This document shows positions 23,535-37,344 of a stretch of DNA of 64,000 nt, one piece after another. The position numbers and the translations under genes were made by a program. Every line of letters begins with the position of its first letter. Position 1 is the stretch's first letter. Source of the DNA: Saposhnikovia divaricata (lineage: Eukaryota > Streptophyta > Magnoliopsida > Apiales > Apiaceae). The notes beneath the pieces are model-generated. The model did no database searches and was not told where the DNA came from. It worked only from the letters and a program-made list of their open reading frames with translations. The DNA is taken from contig CM071595.1 in assembly GCA_036435485.1 (NCBI GenBank), positions 102,850,580 through 102,914,579 on the forward strand, in the 5' to 3' direction.

Positions 23535-23879
23535 GTACTTTTTCGAAAATTTTTAACATTTAAATTTATTAATGAGTATTCTATAAACTTCCTGAACACC
23601 ATATAATATAAATCAGTAAGCTGATTCAACACCACAAGGTGAAACAGTTTCGAAGTACTGAAAAACCACAAATTAAAATGCATAAGCCTGCAAATTATAA
23701 CCATTAGGAACATAAAAATATAAGTGAGGTATGTACCAAAATTAAAGATTTTTTCAACGATTGGATGAAGAAAATCCCGATTTGATCAATTTTACTATGT
23801 GTTTGTTCAATTTTGATTATTTTATAGATGTTGTATGCTCTTTTATTGACGAATTAATTATATTTATACAAGGTAATTC

Positions 23880-24150
23880 AGATTATATATTCCGTAGACA
23901 TATCTGTTTTGCAAAGATATGAGCAAGATATCGACATATATCATAAAAGAGGAAATTGCAGGAAAATATTGCAATTCCAGTTTTGAACACTTTTCAACCC
24001 TGCCAACACTGATAATGCTGCAGAAAATTTCCAACTTTGAATGATGAAATAATACCGGAGCATTGACGCGCAGAAGCCATAACGTTTACGATGATCAGTC
24101 GTATGTTATGCATCTCATGATTATTCTCTACATGTAGAAGGACACCATGC
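23880..24150 (-). repeat. Old fragment of the 4.6-kb gypsy LTR family
   Basis: The sequence around 23945-24145 (GAGGAAATTGCAGGAAAATA, GCAATTCCAGTTTTGA, TGCCAAC, GATGATCAGTCG, GTAGAAGGA) aligns with 54060-54260 in the solo LTR at 53431-58036, in the same orientation and with many differences. It is a decayed piece. I see no LTR ends or TSD. Confidence 0.65.
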
Positions 24151-24266
24151 GGTTAACCAATCAAAAACGAGGAATTATTTTAGGACCAATCATATTCCAT
24201 TCCTAAATTTTAGACCAATCATATTATATTAAAAGTTTTCCTTATTTATCTTTCTATACCCACTTT

Positions 24267-24450
24267 ACTAACTGTAGTTAGTTAACAATTCTAATTAAAA
24301 TATAATAACTATTTAATTTAACATGCTTATATTATATATACTTTTAATCAAAAAAATATACTAACTGTAGTTAATTAACAATTCTAATAAAATTATAATA
24401 ACTATTTAATTTAACATGCTTATATATTAGATATACTTTAATCAACAAAT
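24267..24450. repeat. Tandem duplication of about 92 bp
   Basis: Two consecutive copies start with TACTAACTGTAGTTA at 24267 and 24359 and share the following ATAACTATTTAATTTAACAT. The flanking sequence from about 24150 (TTAACCAATCA...GGACCAATCATATT) is also related to 34434-34640, just beyond the gypsy element, so this is a dispersed AT-rich repeat. Confidence 0.6.
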
Positions 24451-24505
24451 ATTCGATAGTAAATTTCTAATATAATTTATTTTCACTTTTATTAAATAAC
24501 AATTA

Positions 24506-24652
24506 CTCCCTCCGTCCTTTTGATTTGTTATCACTTTTTTTGTCACTTTATGGCACGCATTTTAAAGTGGATTTCAAGGATACTTCCATAACTTATTTTT
24601 GAATTTTTTTTGTATAAAAATAGAAAATTACAACTCAAAAGGATGGAGGGAG
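24506..24652. mobile_element. Stowaway-type MITE (Tc1/mariner)
   Basis: 147 bp with the classical terminal inverted repeats CTCCCTCCGTCC...GGATGGAGGGAG and the TA target duplication on each side (24504-24505 and 24653-24654). It has no coding capacity and would be moved by a mariner transposase elsewhere. Confidence 0.92.
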
Positions 24653-24785
24653 TATATAATTATGGAATTACGCTAATTATGGTAATAACTCAACCAACAT
24701 GTAAACATTAGCATAGAAAGTAGTACGGTACCAATATCCTTTATTATAATACATGAGTCTACCCAGGTATATAGTTATATGTTGT

Positions 24786-26941
24786 TGTAACGCCCCCAAA
24801 CCCGGGTCAGGAGATTTGGTCGTTACCTGAGAATCCTCAAAATAACATCACCACTTTAATAAAACATTATTTCGTGTAATTGTCGAAAATTGAAATATAA
24901 TCTCTGTGACCCCAAATAATCCAAGATCTTTTAGGTTATAGTGCTAGAAACAAGAATCCAAATTCCATAAAATAGCAACTTTCAGCTTTACCCCATTCTC
25001 TTAAATCAAACCTAAATCACTGGTATAACGTCGACAAGAAGTATACCAGGCCAACAATACATAATAATAATTATTAGAGTTTAACTATATTAAATAGACC
25101 TTACTCTGGATCAGGACATCCCGTGTCAAGTTTTCTTCAAGATAGCGTCTGCTTCTTCTCTCTTCGAATTGTACGAATATGTCTCGCCAAACTACCTTAC
25201 TCGAATTCTCAACTATCATGAAGCGTCACAGTAATACTGCTTTCATCTTCTATCTTACGGCATCACAATCTTCTAATTTGATCATTATTTGGTTCAACGC
25301 TCTTGCGGTTGCCACGAGTCTAATCCGCCGATATCGAGCAATTTCTCTGTTGGAAGAAGGTAATCGAAGACGTCCCCTCTGAACATATGTGTTTTCCCGT
25401 TGGAAAACGCCTCACAGTGAATCCAACAACCACAACCAACACTTCATCCATCTTCATCCTCCCTCATTTGACCTTCACTTACATTCGCCGACAATCCTGA
25501 GTCAAAATTTCCACTAAATCCCCGGATAAATAAATCTACTCCGAACTCAGGAATCCAATCTATATATAATATTTTAATATCCGCAAATCCTACTAAAAAC
25601 GAAAATAGGGGTTATCGATTATAACGGGAATAATCCATTTAAAAGGTCTCTAATTATCTCTAAGTATTCGCTAACCAATAATTTATTCAAATAGCACTTC
25701 TACTTTAAATTGGCTCTTATGAATTCTCTACAATTCTCTAAATTTTACTAGTTTAATAATTTTAACCTCTATTTATACTCAAAACAAAATAATTCCACCA
25801 TCCATTTTTATCCAATTTAAATCCATAATTATTATTCTCACTTTTAACCAAAAATAATTTATCAGAATAATTTTACTTTTAATTATCCTCACAATTCTAA
25901 TTTGTTTTACTCATTTTTAATATTAACCCGACTTAGGACTCCAAAATAATTGGCTCATACAAATCTCAATAAAATTCACATAAAAGCTCTATTTTGATTA
26001 AATCTATTTTAGGCCAATAATATTATAAATCTCCATTTATTCTCAAAAGCAAAGAATCCATTTTTATTGGAACAAGGGTATAAATCTCTATTTAATCCAG
26101 AAATAAAATAATCCAAGAATTCATTTTAATCATGTACATAATTTAATAATAATTCCGGTTTTTGTCTCTAAAATAATCTGACTCGATCCGGTTAATTAAA
26201 ATAATCCGAAAACGCTAATTATAAATCTTCTAAAATAATACCGCTTTTTAATCCTATTTATTCACAATTATTCCTCTTTTATCGACAAATTAATAAATCT
26301 CTAATTTTCGTCCAAAAATCATAAATTAACTCTTTTTAAAAATAATTAATAAATTAGTCCAATTTATTAAACCGTTTATTTCTCACAATTTTAATAATAT
26401 TAAAAATTTTATAACTCCTTATTATTAGCGAATCATTAAATCTCTAATTATGACTTAAATAATCACAAATTATTCTTATTTAATTAATTACTCAATTTTA
26501 CCATTTTATTAAACTCTTTTTATTCTCACAATAAAATAACTCATTTTACACTAAATTCAAATTTTATTATAAATTACTCCTATTTTATTTCTCACCATTT
26601 TACAATAATATCACAATTATTAAAACCAAAAATTCAAAAATATTCGACCTCTTTTATTAGTATCTCTTTATTTCTCAAAATTTTAAAGATAATAACTCAA
26701 TTATTTAAACTAATTTTTAAAAAATATATTTAATCGCTTTTTACTCTATTAATATTAACTCGTTATTAGTATTTAAATATATATATATATATATATTTAT
26801 TTATTTATTTATTTTTATTCCAATCATTTCTCGATTAAACAGTCAGACAATCACAAACTACAGCGGCGCGTGGGGCCCACAAGCCACCACCGCCGCCACG
26901 CGCCACCCTCTCCCCTGTTCTCTCGACTCTCTCGTCTCCCT

Positions 26942-27005
<64 letters not shown>

Positions 27006-28115
27006 TCTATCAACTCTCTCTCCCGTACTCCTCTCTCTCCCGAACCCTCTGTCATCTCCGTTCTCTCCTTCGATTCAAACACAACCAACGACAAAAACAA
27101 TAATTCCCCCCCCCCCATTATATCTCCGACAACACAAACACAACACACAATCTCTCCGCCTCCTTGTTTGCGATTACAACCCCAATAATCTCTCTGTCTC
27201 GTCTCTCTTCTCGGTTCAATCCACCACCACCATCGATATCAATACAGCCAACAAACAACCCAATCGACAACAACACAACCCCTCACTTCCTCACTCAATC
27301 TCTCTCTCCATCACCATCTCTTAATCTCTCTTATCTCTCTGTCCCTCCGACTCTCTTAACCACCACCACAGTCGACTCCCCCCTCCTTTTTTCCGACAAC
27401 ACCATAACACAACAAAGATCGAACCCCCCATCTCGATTACCATTCGGAAAAATAAACACAAAACCGAACTGAACATACGATTAAGAACCGAAATATTAAC
27501 AGGGAAAAAAAAGAGAAAGGAGGAAAAGAATAATATGAACTACCTGTGTAAAACTCTGTAGGGAGAAAAAAAATATGGCCGGTTTGTGTGTTGTGGTTTG
27601 TATAGAGAAATAAGGCCGTGTATCCCTTGTATATACAGTTCTCTAATTATAAATTATGATCCAGACAAAACGTGGGGGACACAACAATACAAAAGAAAAA
27701 AAAATGCTGGAATGTTTCGTGTCCTGTAAAAGAATATTCGTGTTCTGTGAGAATAAAAATAGTTTTCTGTGATCGAGAAATGCTGTCTCCTCCTCGTGTT
27801 TAACGGTCTGATTAGTCAAAACAGTAATATTAATCTCGTTTCTCCCATGCTGGCCAATTTAAACGAGACCCAAATTTCGTTCTCTAAATAATTTCGCGCT
27901 TTAAAATTAAAATCCTATTTTCCTAAATTTCCTAATTTTAATAAATACCTAATAAATATAATTAAATGGATATAATATAATATTTATTTACATACGAATA
28001 TATAAATTTTAAAACTTTACCGAAACACGCTATTTAAATATATTAATGCATCGACCATAAATAAATTTAAATAACGAGTAGAAAATTATTATACGAAAAT
28101 TTTGCGGTTATTACA
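24786..28115 (-). repeat. 3' LTR of gypsy copy 2
   Basis: The LTR starts TGTAACGCCCCCAAACCC and ends GCGGTTATTACA on the plus strand. Compared with 31099-34428 it differs by scattered substitutions, a 20-bp segment present only here (near 25840) and microsatellite lengths. It contains GTGGGGCCCAC (26870-26880) and a CT run (about 26949-27002). Confidence 0.93.
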
Positions 28116-28131
28116 GTCTTCCCTCCTTATA
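28116..28131 (-). other. Polypurine tract of gypsy copy 2
   Basis: On the minus strand it reads TATAAGGAGGGAAGAC directly before the 3' LTR, equivalent to 1955-1968 in copy 1. Confidence 0.8.
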
Positions 28132-28154
28132 GGATTCCGTCCTCGGAATCAAAA

Positions 28155-28382
28155 CTATGTACTAAACAAATCGGGATATGTATTCCGCATTTCGCTTTCT
28201 AATTCCCACGTGGCTTCCTCGACTTGGTGGTTTCTCCAAAGTACCTTCACTAAATTTACTTTCTTAGTTCTTAACTCTTGCACTTTGTGATCTAGGATCT
28301 GTACTGGCTGTTCTTCGTATGTCAAATCAGGATGTATTTCCACTAGTTCGTAGGTTAACATGTCTGTCTTTACTTCTTTCAA
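28155..28382 (-). pseudogene. Chromodomain C-terminus of gypsy pol (75-codon open remnant)
   Basis: This frame carries the C-terminal chromodomain-like module of a chromovirus polyprotein: YEEQPVQILDHKVQELRTKK, then VLWRNHQVEEATWELESE. The stop is about 40 bp before the polypurine tract, as in intact relatives. Upstream of it, integrase, RNase H, reverse transcriptase, protease and gag are all absent. The ATG is accidental: the deletion joined a foreign segment to this tail, at the same point where copy 1 still has about 350 bp of integrase sequence. It is unlikely to make a functional protein alone. Confidence 0.8.
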
Positions 28383-31083
28383 TCACTGATAACTTTAGGA
28401 ATCATAAGGGTTTATAACAAAACGAATCGTATATGCAACGCTCATCTTCAATTGAAGTATAATCGATCGTCAAATAAAATATGGTGCCACCAAACAAAGA
28501 AGAACAAAATGAAGGTTAAATTTCCTTAGACGATCTTACTCTCAACACGTGCCAATAATCGTATTTTGCATCTTGTTTGCAGCCTTGTCGTACTCTTTAT
28601 AATGCTCGTTACATAATTAAAATTGTAGGAGAAACTTCTAGAAGGTACATGCGGATATCTAGATGGCGCCTTCCTAATTAGTAGCTTTCGGTTCCCCAAT
28701 TAGCTCATGCGACTCCGAATCGGCTGCTTCGTCCATAGTCAAAATCTTCGAATGAATCGAACTCCTACACGCGCGATATGTCGGATACCTAATAACATCA
28801 CAACACTCGTCATCTGATCTAAACTCTTCTTCTGCACGACCCAAGTTATCAATACCCTACATCGACGTCAACTCGTAATAATCTCTAAAGATTCCACAAT
28901 AGACATCTTCCACCGCGAAAAGATCTGTCCAATTCAGCCTAAACATTTCAAGTGAGCACGTCATCTCGACTCATAATAGTATTTCCTTTAATTCCTCGAA
29001 ACTTTCTTAGTCATCACACATCCGTTCACGTAAGGCTTTATTATACAATCACAGCTAAAACAACATTCTTCTTTCCTCTATTCCAAAGACTCATTGTTCT
29101 CACATTTCACTGTTGGAAACATTATAATGATAAACAAGGGTGAGCACATAGAATGTTTGGCAAGTTCACTATCCCAAATCTTACACAATATTTTTCGACG
29201 ATAATGAAAGATAATGCTAGAATGGAAAGGAGACTCATAAAATCTTCAATCACGAAAGCCGTATAGGCAACTTCTCAAAATTTATGAGAATATAGAAAAC
29301 TTCTTTCAAAATCTCTCGTAACTCAAGGAATTTAAATAATCTCAACCACAAGATCATCAGAAACGAACTTCTCAACAATTTCAAGAGTTTTAAGAAAATC
29401 ATCAACTTATTTGGTATCTCAAAATTTAAGAAAAGATTACTGGTCTTCCACCACTCGGTATCCCCCACGGTGCGATCAACTACCATGTCTCAAGGTACCC
29501 TCCTCCTGTGATACCCCACCCAACCTGATCAGGGCTATGATGTGGTACCACCAAATTTTCTCTTTGCTAGCATAAAATGGGTTGTTTTCAACCCTGGCAA
29601 CATTAATGCCAAAATAATTATTCGCATTCACGATACCCCACAGCGTGATCAACCGCTGTGTCTCAAGTACCAATATATCACTCTGCTAGAAAAAGTTGGT
29701 TGAAAAGTCAACCTGAAATGTTTCTCTTTCGATACCACGAGTTTATTCCTCATGTTGATCTGAAAGAAAACCCATGGGCCATCTCCCATGTTGACCAGTG
29801 GATTATAAGATTATTCCTCCGAATAAAAATTGATTGATTTGGATTCCTATTCACTTCTGGCCCAATCGCCAATCTAAACTTGGTATGAGACCGACCTGAA
29901 CAATAGGCCGTCGCAATATTTTCAAAAGAATTTAATTTATTATATTGACACGAACAATACGTCAATTCCAGACAATAAAGTAACAACCTTGAACAAGAAA
30001 GGTTCAGTGATTAGAATAAATCCTGTGGAGTCGTCTTGAAATAATAAAAACGACTCGATTCAAAAAAAATAAACTTCCAAATACGCTAGCGTAGGTATTT
30101 TTAGAGGGAATTCTGACGATAAGATGTTCTTCTGTTCTCTATTCTGAATGTATCTATTTTGATTCGAACAATGAATCAAATTTGAATATTGACGCAAAAC
30201 TTATCGGATCTGAACAATAGGTCCGATTGAAGTCAATAAAGTTTAAAATACCTCGATATATGAGCGTAGTTATAACTGAAATAATCTTTAAGGGTCATCT
30301 CGAACAAATAAGACACCCTAGATCTCAATCTAAGTACGTTCTCTGAATATATCAAGATTTTGGGAAAGCAACTAAATAATTTTCAACAATTTTAGCAAAG
30401 TAGACACTTCAAGAAGTTTATCTTGATTATCAAGGGATAAAATAAATAAATGTTACCATTTCAATAAATGATCCGAACTATGAACCATTGCCCAATGTCA
30501 AGAAAAGTAGTGGAATTTGAGAGATAAATTCAACCGGTAGAAACAAATATTTAGCTATCTCGAAACAATAAAACAAGTCTCAGCCGAATCAACTTAAAGA
30601 GTCGTCCCGATTAATGAGACCGACTAATATTTTTAAATGTCATCTTCCTCGCAAATAGGATTTTTTTATTTTTTATTTTTTATTCTTTGATAGATAAAAT
30701 CAATCCAACATTCGAAGCAAATATTTGAGTGCCCAAAAATTTCACCACAAGTTTTCACCACCATGATAAAATCCTTGAGAACAATAATGTTCAAGTAAAT
30801 CTCATAAATTCTTTTGAAGATAGTGGATAAAATGAACTTGCCTCAGGCTTTGTGCTTGCTCAAACCACTTAAGACTTACTCTCTAAAAATTCGTAGTAGA
30901 CACCTACAGTCGCAAGGTGTTCTATCTAATTTAGCACAACCATCTCACGCGAACACTCAATTCTTAATCTACTAATTGGTACTATATCCCATAGTCCAAC
31001 ATGAACTCTATATGAGCTCAGACGTTCCTTACTTAGCTATACACACTTCCTACTCACTCTCGTTTCTAGTTTACTATAACCTC
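28383..31083 (-). other. Non-coding interior of gypsy copy 2
   Basis: No gag, protease or polymerase can be recognised; all frames are broken. The part nearest the 5' LTR (about 29430-30910) resembles the family B solo LTR at about 14080-15190 in the same orientation. Shared landmarks in the same order include GGTCTTCCACC, GCGATCAACT, AACCCTGGCA, CGAACAAT-type repeats, GAACTTGCCTC and ACTCTCTAAAAAT. The interior may therefore be partly derived from LTR sequence. Confidence 0.6.
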
Positions 31084-31095
31084 GCTCTGATACCA
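31084..31095 (-). other. Primer binding site of gypsy copy 2
   Basis: On the minus strand it reads TGGTATCAGAGC, complementary to the 3' end of initiator tRNA-Met, starting 3 bases after the 5' LTR. Confidence 0.92.
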
Positions 31096-31098
31096 TTC

Positions 31099-33078
31099 TG
31101 TAACGCCCCCAAACCCGGGTCAGGAGATTTGGTCGTTACCTGAGAATCCTCAAAATAACATCACCACTTTAATAAAACATTATTTCGTGTAATTGTCGAA
31201 AATTGAAATATAATCTCTGTGACCCCAAAAAATCCAAGATCTTTTAGGTTATAGTGCTAGAAACAAGAATCCAAATTCCATAAAATAGCAACTTTCAGCT
31301 TTACCCCATTCTCTTAAATCAAACCTAAATCACTGGTATAACGTCGACAAGAAGTATACCAGGCCAACAATACATAATAATAATTATTAGAGTTTAACTA
31401 TATTAAATAGACCTTACTCTGGATCAGGACATCCCGTGTCAAGTTTTCTTCAAGATAGCGTCTGCTTCTTCTCTCTTCGAATTGTACAAATATGTCTCGC
31501 CAAACTACCTTACTCGAATTCTCAACTATCATGAAGCGTCACAGTAATACTGCTTTCATCTTCTATCTTACGGCATCACAATCTTCTAATTTGATCATTA
31601 TTTGGTTCAACGCTCTTGCGGTTGCCACGAGTCTAATCCGCCGATATCGAGCAATTTCTCTGTTGGAAGAAGGTAATCGAAGACGTCCCCTCTGAACATA
31701 TGTGTTTTCCCGTTGGAAAACGCCTCACAGTGAATCCAACAACCACAACCAACACTTCATCCATCTTCATCCTCCCTCATTTGACCTTCACTTACATTCG
31801 CCGACAATCCTGAGTCAAAATTTCCACTAAATCCCCGGATAAATAAATCTACTCCGAACTCAGGAATCCAATTTATATATAATATTTTAATATCCGCAAA
31901 TCCTACTAAAAACGAAAATAGGGGTTATCGATTATAACGGGAATAATCCATTTAAAAGGTCTCTAATTATCTCTAAGTATTCGCTAACCAATAATTTATT
32001 CAAATAGCACTTCTACTTTAAATTTGCTCTTATGAATTCTCTACAATTCTCTAAATTTTACTAGTTTAATAATTTTAACCTCTATTTATACTCAAAACAA
32101 AATAGTTCCACCATCCATTTTTATCCAATTTAAATCCATAATTATTATAATTTATCAGAATAATTTTACTTTTAATTATCCTCACAATTCTAATTTGTTT
32201 TACTCATTTTTAATATTAACCCGACTTAGGCCTCCAAAATAATTGGCTCATACAAATCTCAATAAAATTCACATAAAAGCTCTATTTTGATTAAATCTAT
32301 TTTAGGCCAATAATATTATAAATCTCCATTTATTCTCAAAAGCAAAGAATCCATTTTTATTGGAACAAGGGTATAAATCTCTATTTAATCCAGAAATAAA
32401 ATAATCCAAGAATTCATTTTAATCTTGTACATAATTTAATAATAATTCCGGTTTTTGTCTCTAAAATAATCTGACTCGATCCGGTTAATTAAAATAATCC
32501 GAAAATGCTAATTATAAATCTTCTAAAATAATACCGCTTTTTAATCCTATTTATTCACAATTATTCCTCTTTTATCAACAAATTAATAAATCTCTAATTT
32601 TCGTCCAAAAATTATAAATTAACTCTTTTTAAAAATAATTAATAAATTAGTCCAATTTATTAAACCCTTTATTTCTCACAATTTTAATAATATTAAAAAT
32701 TTTATAACTCCTTATTATTAGCGAATCATTAAATCTCTAATTATGACTTAAATAATCACAAATTATTCTTATTTAATTAATTACTCAATTTTACCATTTT
32801 ATTGAACTCTTTTTATTCTCACAATAAAATAACTCATTTTACACTAAATTCAAATTTTATTATAAATTACTCCTATTTTATTTCTCACCATTTTACAATA
32901 ATATCTCAATTATTAAAACCAAAAATTCAAAAATATTCGACCTCTTTTATTAGTATCTCTTTATTTCTCAAAATTTTAAAGATAATAACTCAATTATTTA
33001 AACTAATTTTAAAAAAATATATTTAATCTCTTTTTACTCTATTAATATTAACTCGTTATTAGTATTTAAATCTATCTA

Positions 33079-33134
<56 letters not shown>

Positions 33135-34428
33135 TATTCCAATCATTTCTCGATTAAACAGTCAGACAATCACAAACTGCGGCGCGTGGGGCCCAAACGC
33201 CACCACCGCCGCCACGCGCCACCCTCTCCCCTGTTCTCTCGACTCTCTCGTCTCCCTCCCTCTCTCTCTCTCTCTCTCCCTCTCTCTCTCTCTCTCTCCC
33301 TCTCTATCAACTCTCTCTCCCGTACTCCTCTCTCTCCCGAACCCTCTGTCATCTCCGTTCTCTCCTTCGATTCTAACACAACCAACGACAAAAACAATAA
33401 TCCCCCCCCCTTATATCTCCGACAACACAAACACAACACACAATCTCTCCGCCTCCCTGTTTGCGATTACAACCCCAATAATCTCTCTGTCTCGTCTCTC
33501 TTCTCGGTTCAATCCACCACCACCATCGATATCAATACAGCCAACAAACAACCCAATCGACAACAACACAACCCCTCACTTCCTCACTCAATCTCTCTCG
33601 CCATCACCATCTCTTAATCTCTCTTATCTCTCTGTCCCTCCGACTCTCTTAACCACCACCACAGTCGACTCCCCCCTCCTTTTCTCCGACAACACCATAA
33701 CACAACAAAGATCGAACCCCCCATCTCGATTACCATTCGGAAAAATAAACACAAAACCGAACTGAACATACGATTAAGAACCGAAATATTAACAGGGAAA
33801 AAAAAGAGAAAGGAGGAAAAGAATAATATGAACTACCTGTGTAAAACTCTGTAGGGAGAAAAAAAAATATGGCCGGTTTGTGTGTTGTGGTTTGTATAGA
33901 GAAATAAGGCCGTGTATCCCATGTATATACAGTTCTCTAATTATAAATTATGATCCAGACAAAACGTGGGGGACACAACAATACAAAAGAAAAAAAAATG
34001 CTGGAATGTTTCGTGTCCTGTAAAAGAATATTCGTGTTCTGTGAGAATAAAAATCGTTTTCTGTGATCGAGAAATGCTGTCTCCTCCTCGTGTTTAATGG
34101 TCTGATTAGTCAAAACAGTAATATTAATCTCGTTTCTCCCATGCTGGCCAATTTAAACGAGACCCAAATTTCGTTCTCTAAATAATTTTGCGCTTTAAAA
34201 TTAAAATCAAACCAAAAATTAAAATCCTATTTTCCTAAATTTCCTAATTTTAATAAATACCTAATAAATATAATTAAATGGATATAATATAATATTTATT
34301 TACATACGAATATATAAAATTTTAAAACTTTACCGAAACGCGCTATTTAAATATATTAATGCATCGACCTTAAATAAATTTAAATAACGAGTAAAAAATT
34401 ATTATACGAAAATTTTGCGGTTATTACA
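31099..34428 (-). repeat. 5' LTR of gypsy copy 2
   Basis: 3330 bp. This would be the promoter LTR. It has a CT-rich tract (about 33255-33310), GTGGGGCCCAA (33186-33196, one base off the palindrome found in its relatives), a long AT run (about 33079-33130) and a 20-bp duplication near 34207 that the partner LTR lacks. The open frames of 74-143 codons inside it are low-complexity artefacts. Confidence 0.93.
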
Positions 34429-36826
34429 GTTGTTAACCAATTAGAAAATTATGAATTATTTTAGGATCAATCAGATGTCATTCCTAAATTTTAGACCAAT
34501 CATGTTATATTAAAAGTTTTTCCTTATTTACCATTCTTTTCCTATTATACTAACCATGATTAGTTAACAATTATAATTTAAATATAATAATAACTTGATT
34601 TAACATATCCGTATATTACATATTTTTTAATGTCACAAAATATTTATAATAAATTAATGTTTTATATTAAAATCAATTATTATATCAATATATAATATTA
34701 AGCGATTTACACATTATGAATTTTCCAATATTTTGATTTACAATTAATCATAATTGTATTATTAAATATTACGAATTAATTTTCATAAATATATATAAGA
34801 GCGAATTAGAATTTACCACAAAAATTAAATTAATTATATCATTCTCATCCTAATTTACTTATCGTGATTACTTAACAATTTTTTTGAAATACGAAATTTA
34901 TTTTATTTAGTACATGCATAAATTACAATTTTTTAAAGTGATAAAATATTTACTAACTTATCAATGTTTTAATTTAAAGTCAATCACAATTATACTATTA
35001 CATATTACGAGCTAATCTTCATAAATATCAACTACAATCATACTATAATATATAGTCATGTATTAATGATTAATTTTCATAAATACTTATTAACTAATCA
35101 ACCATAATTTTTAATTTAAAATCAATCAAAATTATATTTTTATATACTAGCACATCTGTTCTTTGCGCCCCTCTCTATGTATAGAGCCATTTTCCAAAAA
35201 TAGCGTACATATTAATTGATAATAATATAAATAAATTATTTTTATGCATGGGTATATTTTATCTATATTATAAAATATAATATTTTAATATCTCAAACAC
35301 TCGATCTACAATCATAAGGTGCAAACAAATTTGAATAAATCTATTCTTATTAAATTAAATATTTTAAAAATTAAAAAATATTTAATACACTCTTCCAAAT
35401 GCACAGTCAAAATTTAAGTTATATAAACTTTTAAATTAATCAATTATTTAAAAAACAAACTAAATTCAGCCAATTAAAATATTAAAAAATGAATTTTAAA
35501 TCAATTTTCATTAACATTTACTTATCAGTATTTTTTAGTTATGCAAGAATTAATGAGACAAACAAATTGACTTGACAATATATTTGAATTATTCAAGATA
35601 CTAAATAAATTCTCAAATAGTATTAGACATTATTTGGTATATAAATTATCAATTCAAAAAATGAAATTCATTACAGAGTCAATAAAAGTATTGTTAGTTG
35701 ATATTTTCATAGCAAATTGGTCAATTCAGCGTAAAAATTCTAAGAAATCACTAATTTTTGATAGATAATTAATTTATAAAAAAAAAGGGCATACGCCATC
35801 TACACAAATAATCATTCAAATTTCCTTTTAAATCACTATTTTTATAGGTAAATAATACATCTGCAAAAATAATCAAGATTGGACAAACACATATTCAAAT
35901 AGATCATATCAAGGTAACAAGGTTTCCTTAATCCAAACTAAAATCGTTAATCAGATCTTAAATTGTGATACATCCCTCGCTTATATCATTGAAATATATA
36001 GCCCTTTTGGCGAGATAATCCAACAATTTATTCTAATCGTGAGGAAATACATATGTGATTTGTGAGAACGTATTCGAACAACTGAGCATAACTGTGATTC
36101 TATACTATATAAATCAATAAACCAATATAATAAAATCTTGTAGATCTAAGATCCCGGATGCCAAAATAAAGGAATCTATTCTTACAAAGAGAAAGAACAA
36201 AACCCAAAATATGGATAGACAAAATCAAGGAAAAGAAACGGGAGTTATCGTCCATAAGAAGAAAGTACAAAATCTAATATATCAGTAGATAAAACCCACT
36301 AACGTGGTACTAGACTCTCAATAAAAAGAGATAATTATTGAAAAACAAAGTATATATATCGAAAAAATATACTCACTTTTAAACGAAAATGAATTTCACG
36401 TTTTTTAACCCGATAATTAAATTACAAGGACATATATATAATAATGTCATTACGTGTTTATATGTTACACATTTGATTTTATTTTCATGTACAGTTTTCT
36501 ATTTTAAGATGTTAGTCAAATAGAAAAAAGATAGGTGATACTCATTTTCAAATATCTTATTTTACGCATAGGGATGACAACGGGTTGTGTTTGATCTGAA
36601 TTTTGTAAAGTCCAACTCATTCCAAATATATTTGGGTTTTAAATATAAATCCAAATCCAAAACTCAATGTCCAAAACCAAATTCGTCGGATTTCGGATTA
36701 GATCTGGCTTTTTTTGGTATCCAAAATTAGTAATAATGTAGGCAAAATTAAAATAATTGCTACACGCAAACAATATTAATTTTATTTATACAATTATTAA
36801 AAATTAAAATGATTAAATTAAGTAGT
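34429..36826. other. AT-rich intergenic stretch without genes
   Basis: No convincing coding sequence on either strand. It begins with the TSD GTTGT and a repeat related to 24150-24480. A segment at about 36220-36350 is repeated with few changes at about 51665-51790. The part at 36570-36720 has CCAAATCCAAAACTC-type low complexity. The rest shows nothing I can name. Confidence 0.6.
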
Positions 36827-37342
36827 TGATATGGGCTGAAAATAAGCCCTAAAGACACATTTAATGTGACATTAATTAGACCTAGCATGGTCCAGATGTG
36901 GGGCCCATTAATGAGGTCAAAAGCCCTATTTTAATATTAATTTCGTAATTAATATTAAGGGTAATAAATAGCTCAGCAATAATAATCAGATAAGGATACT
37001 ATTCCTACCAGACTTAGCCTCCAAGGCACCCAATTCAATATGGAAACAGACTCCTACAAGGAAGGAGTCTAGAACCTTCCTTAAGGCGGTGGCTTGCCCA
37101 CCAAGTATCCGAATCCTACCACGATTCTAAGGCTCCTACAGCCTATATAAAGGGCCAGACCCCTCATCTCAAAACTACGTTTTGGGATTGATTCTCAATA
37201 CGAGATACGTAGGCATTCTGTGAGGACCTATCAGTCTCGAAACACGAAAATAGCCATTAGAGCTTGAAGCTCACCATCCCTTAGCATTAAATACATACAA
37301 ACCCTAGTCGCAATTCAATAACTCAATTTTTATTCCACAACA
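36827..37342 (+). repeat. 5' LTR of the Tat element, with TATA box
   Basis: It is bounded by TGATATGGGC and CACAACA, directly followed by the primer binding site. TATATAAAGG at 37144-37153 is a strong TATA box, with a likely start about 30 bp on. The left end is inferred from the TG and family form, because no TSD or second LTR is available for comparison. Confidence 0.6.
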
Positions 37343-37344
37343 TT

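Larger units (their letters stand above)
24786..34428 (-). mobile_element. Full-length non-autonomous Ty3/gypsy element, copy 2 (family A)
   Basis: 9643 bp, TG...CA, flanked by the TSD GTTGT (24781-24785 and 34429-34433). Two LTRs of 3330 bp enclose only 2983 bp of interior. A perfect 12-base match to initiator tRNA-Met lies beside the 5' LTR and a polypurine tract beside the 3' LTR, so the cis signals for reverse transcription look intact. The only coding remnant is the chromodomain end of pol. Copy 1 at 1-10317 has nearly the same reduced interior, so the reduced form itself has probably been amplified. Confidence 0.95.

Noticed and set aside
25179..25382. 67-codon frame MSRQTTLLEFSTIMKRHSNT present identically at 25179 and 31492
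   Set aside because: It lies at the same place in the two LTRs of one element, so its conservation reflects LTR identity and not coding constraint. No domain is recognisable.
34429..36826. Hidden protein gene in the AT-rich gap
   Set aside because: No open frame of useful length, no splice-consistent exon chain and no recognisable domain on either strand.
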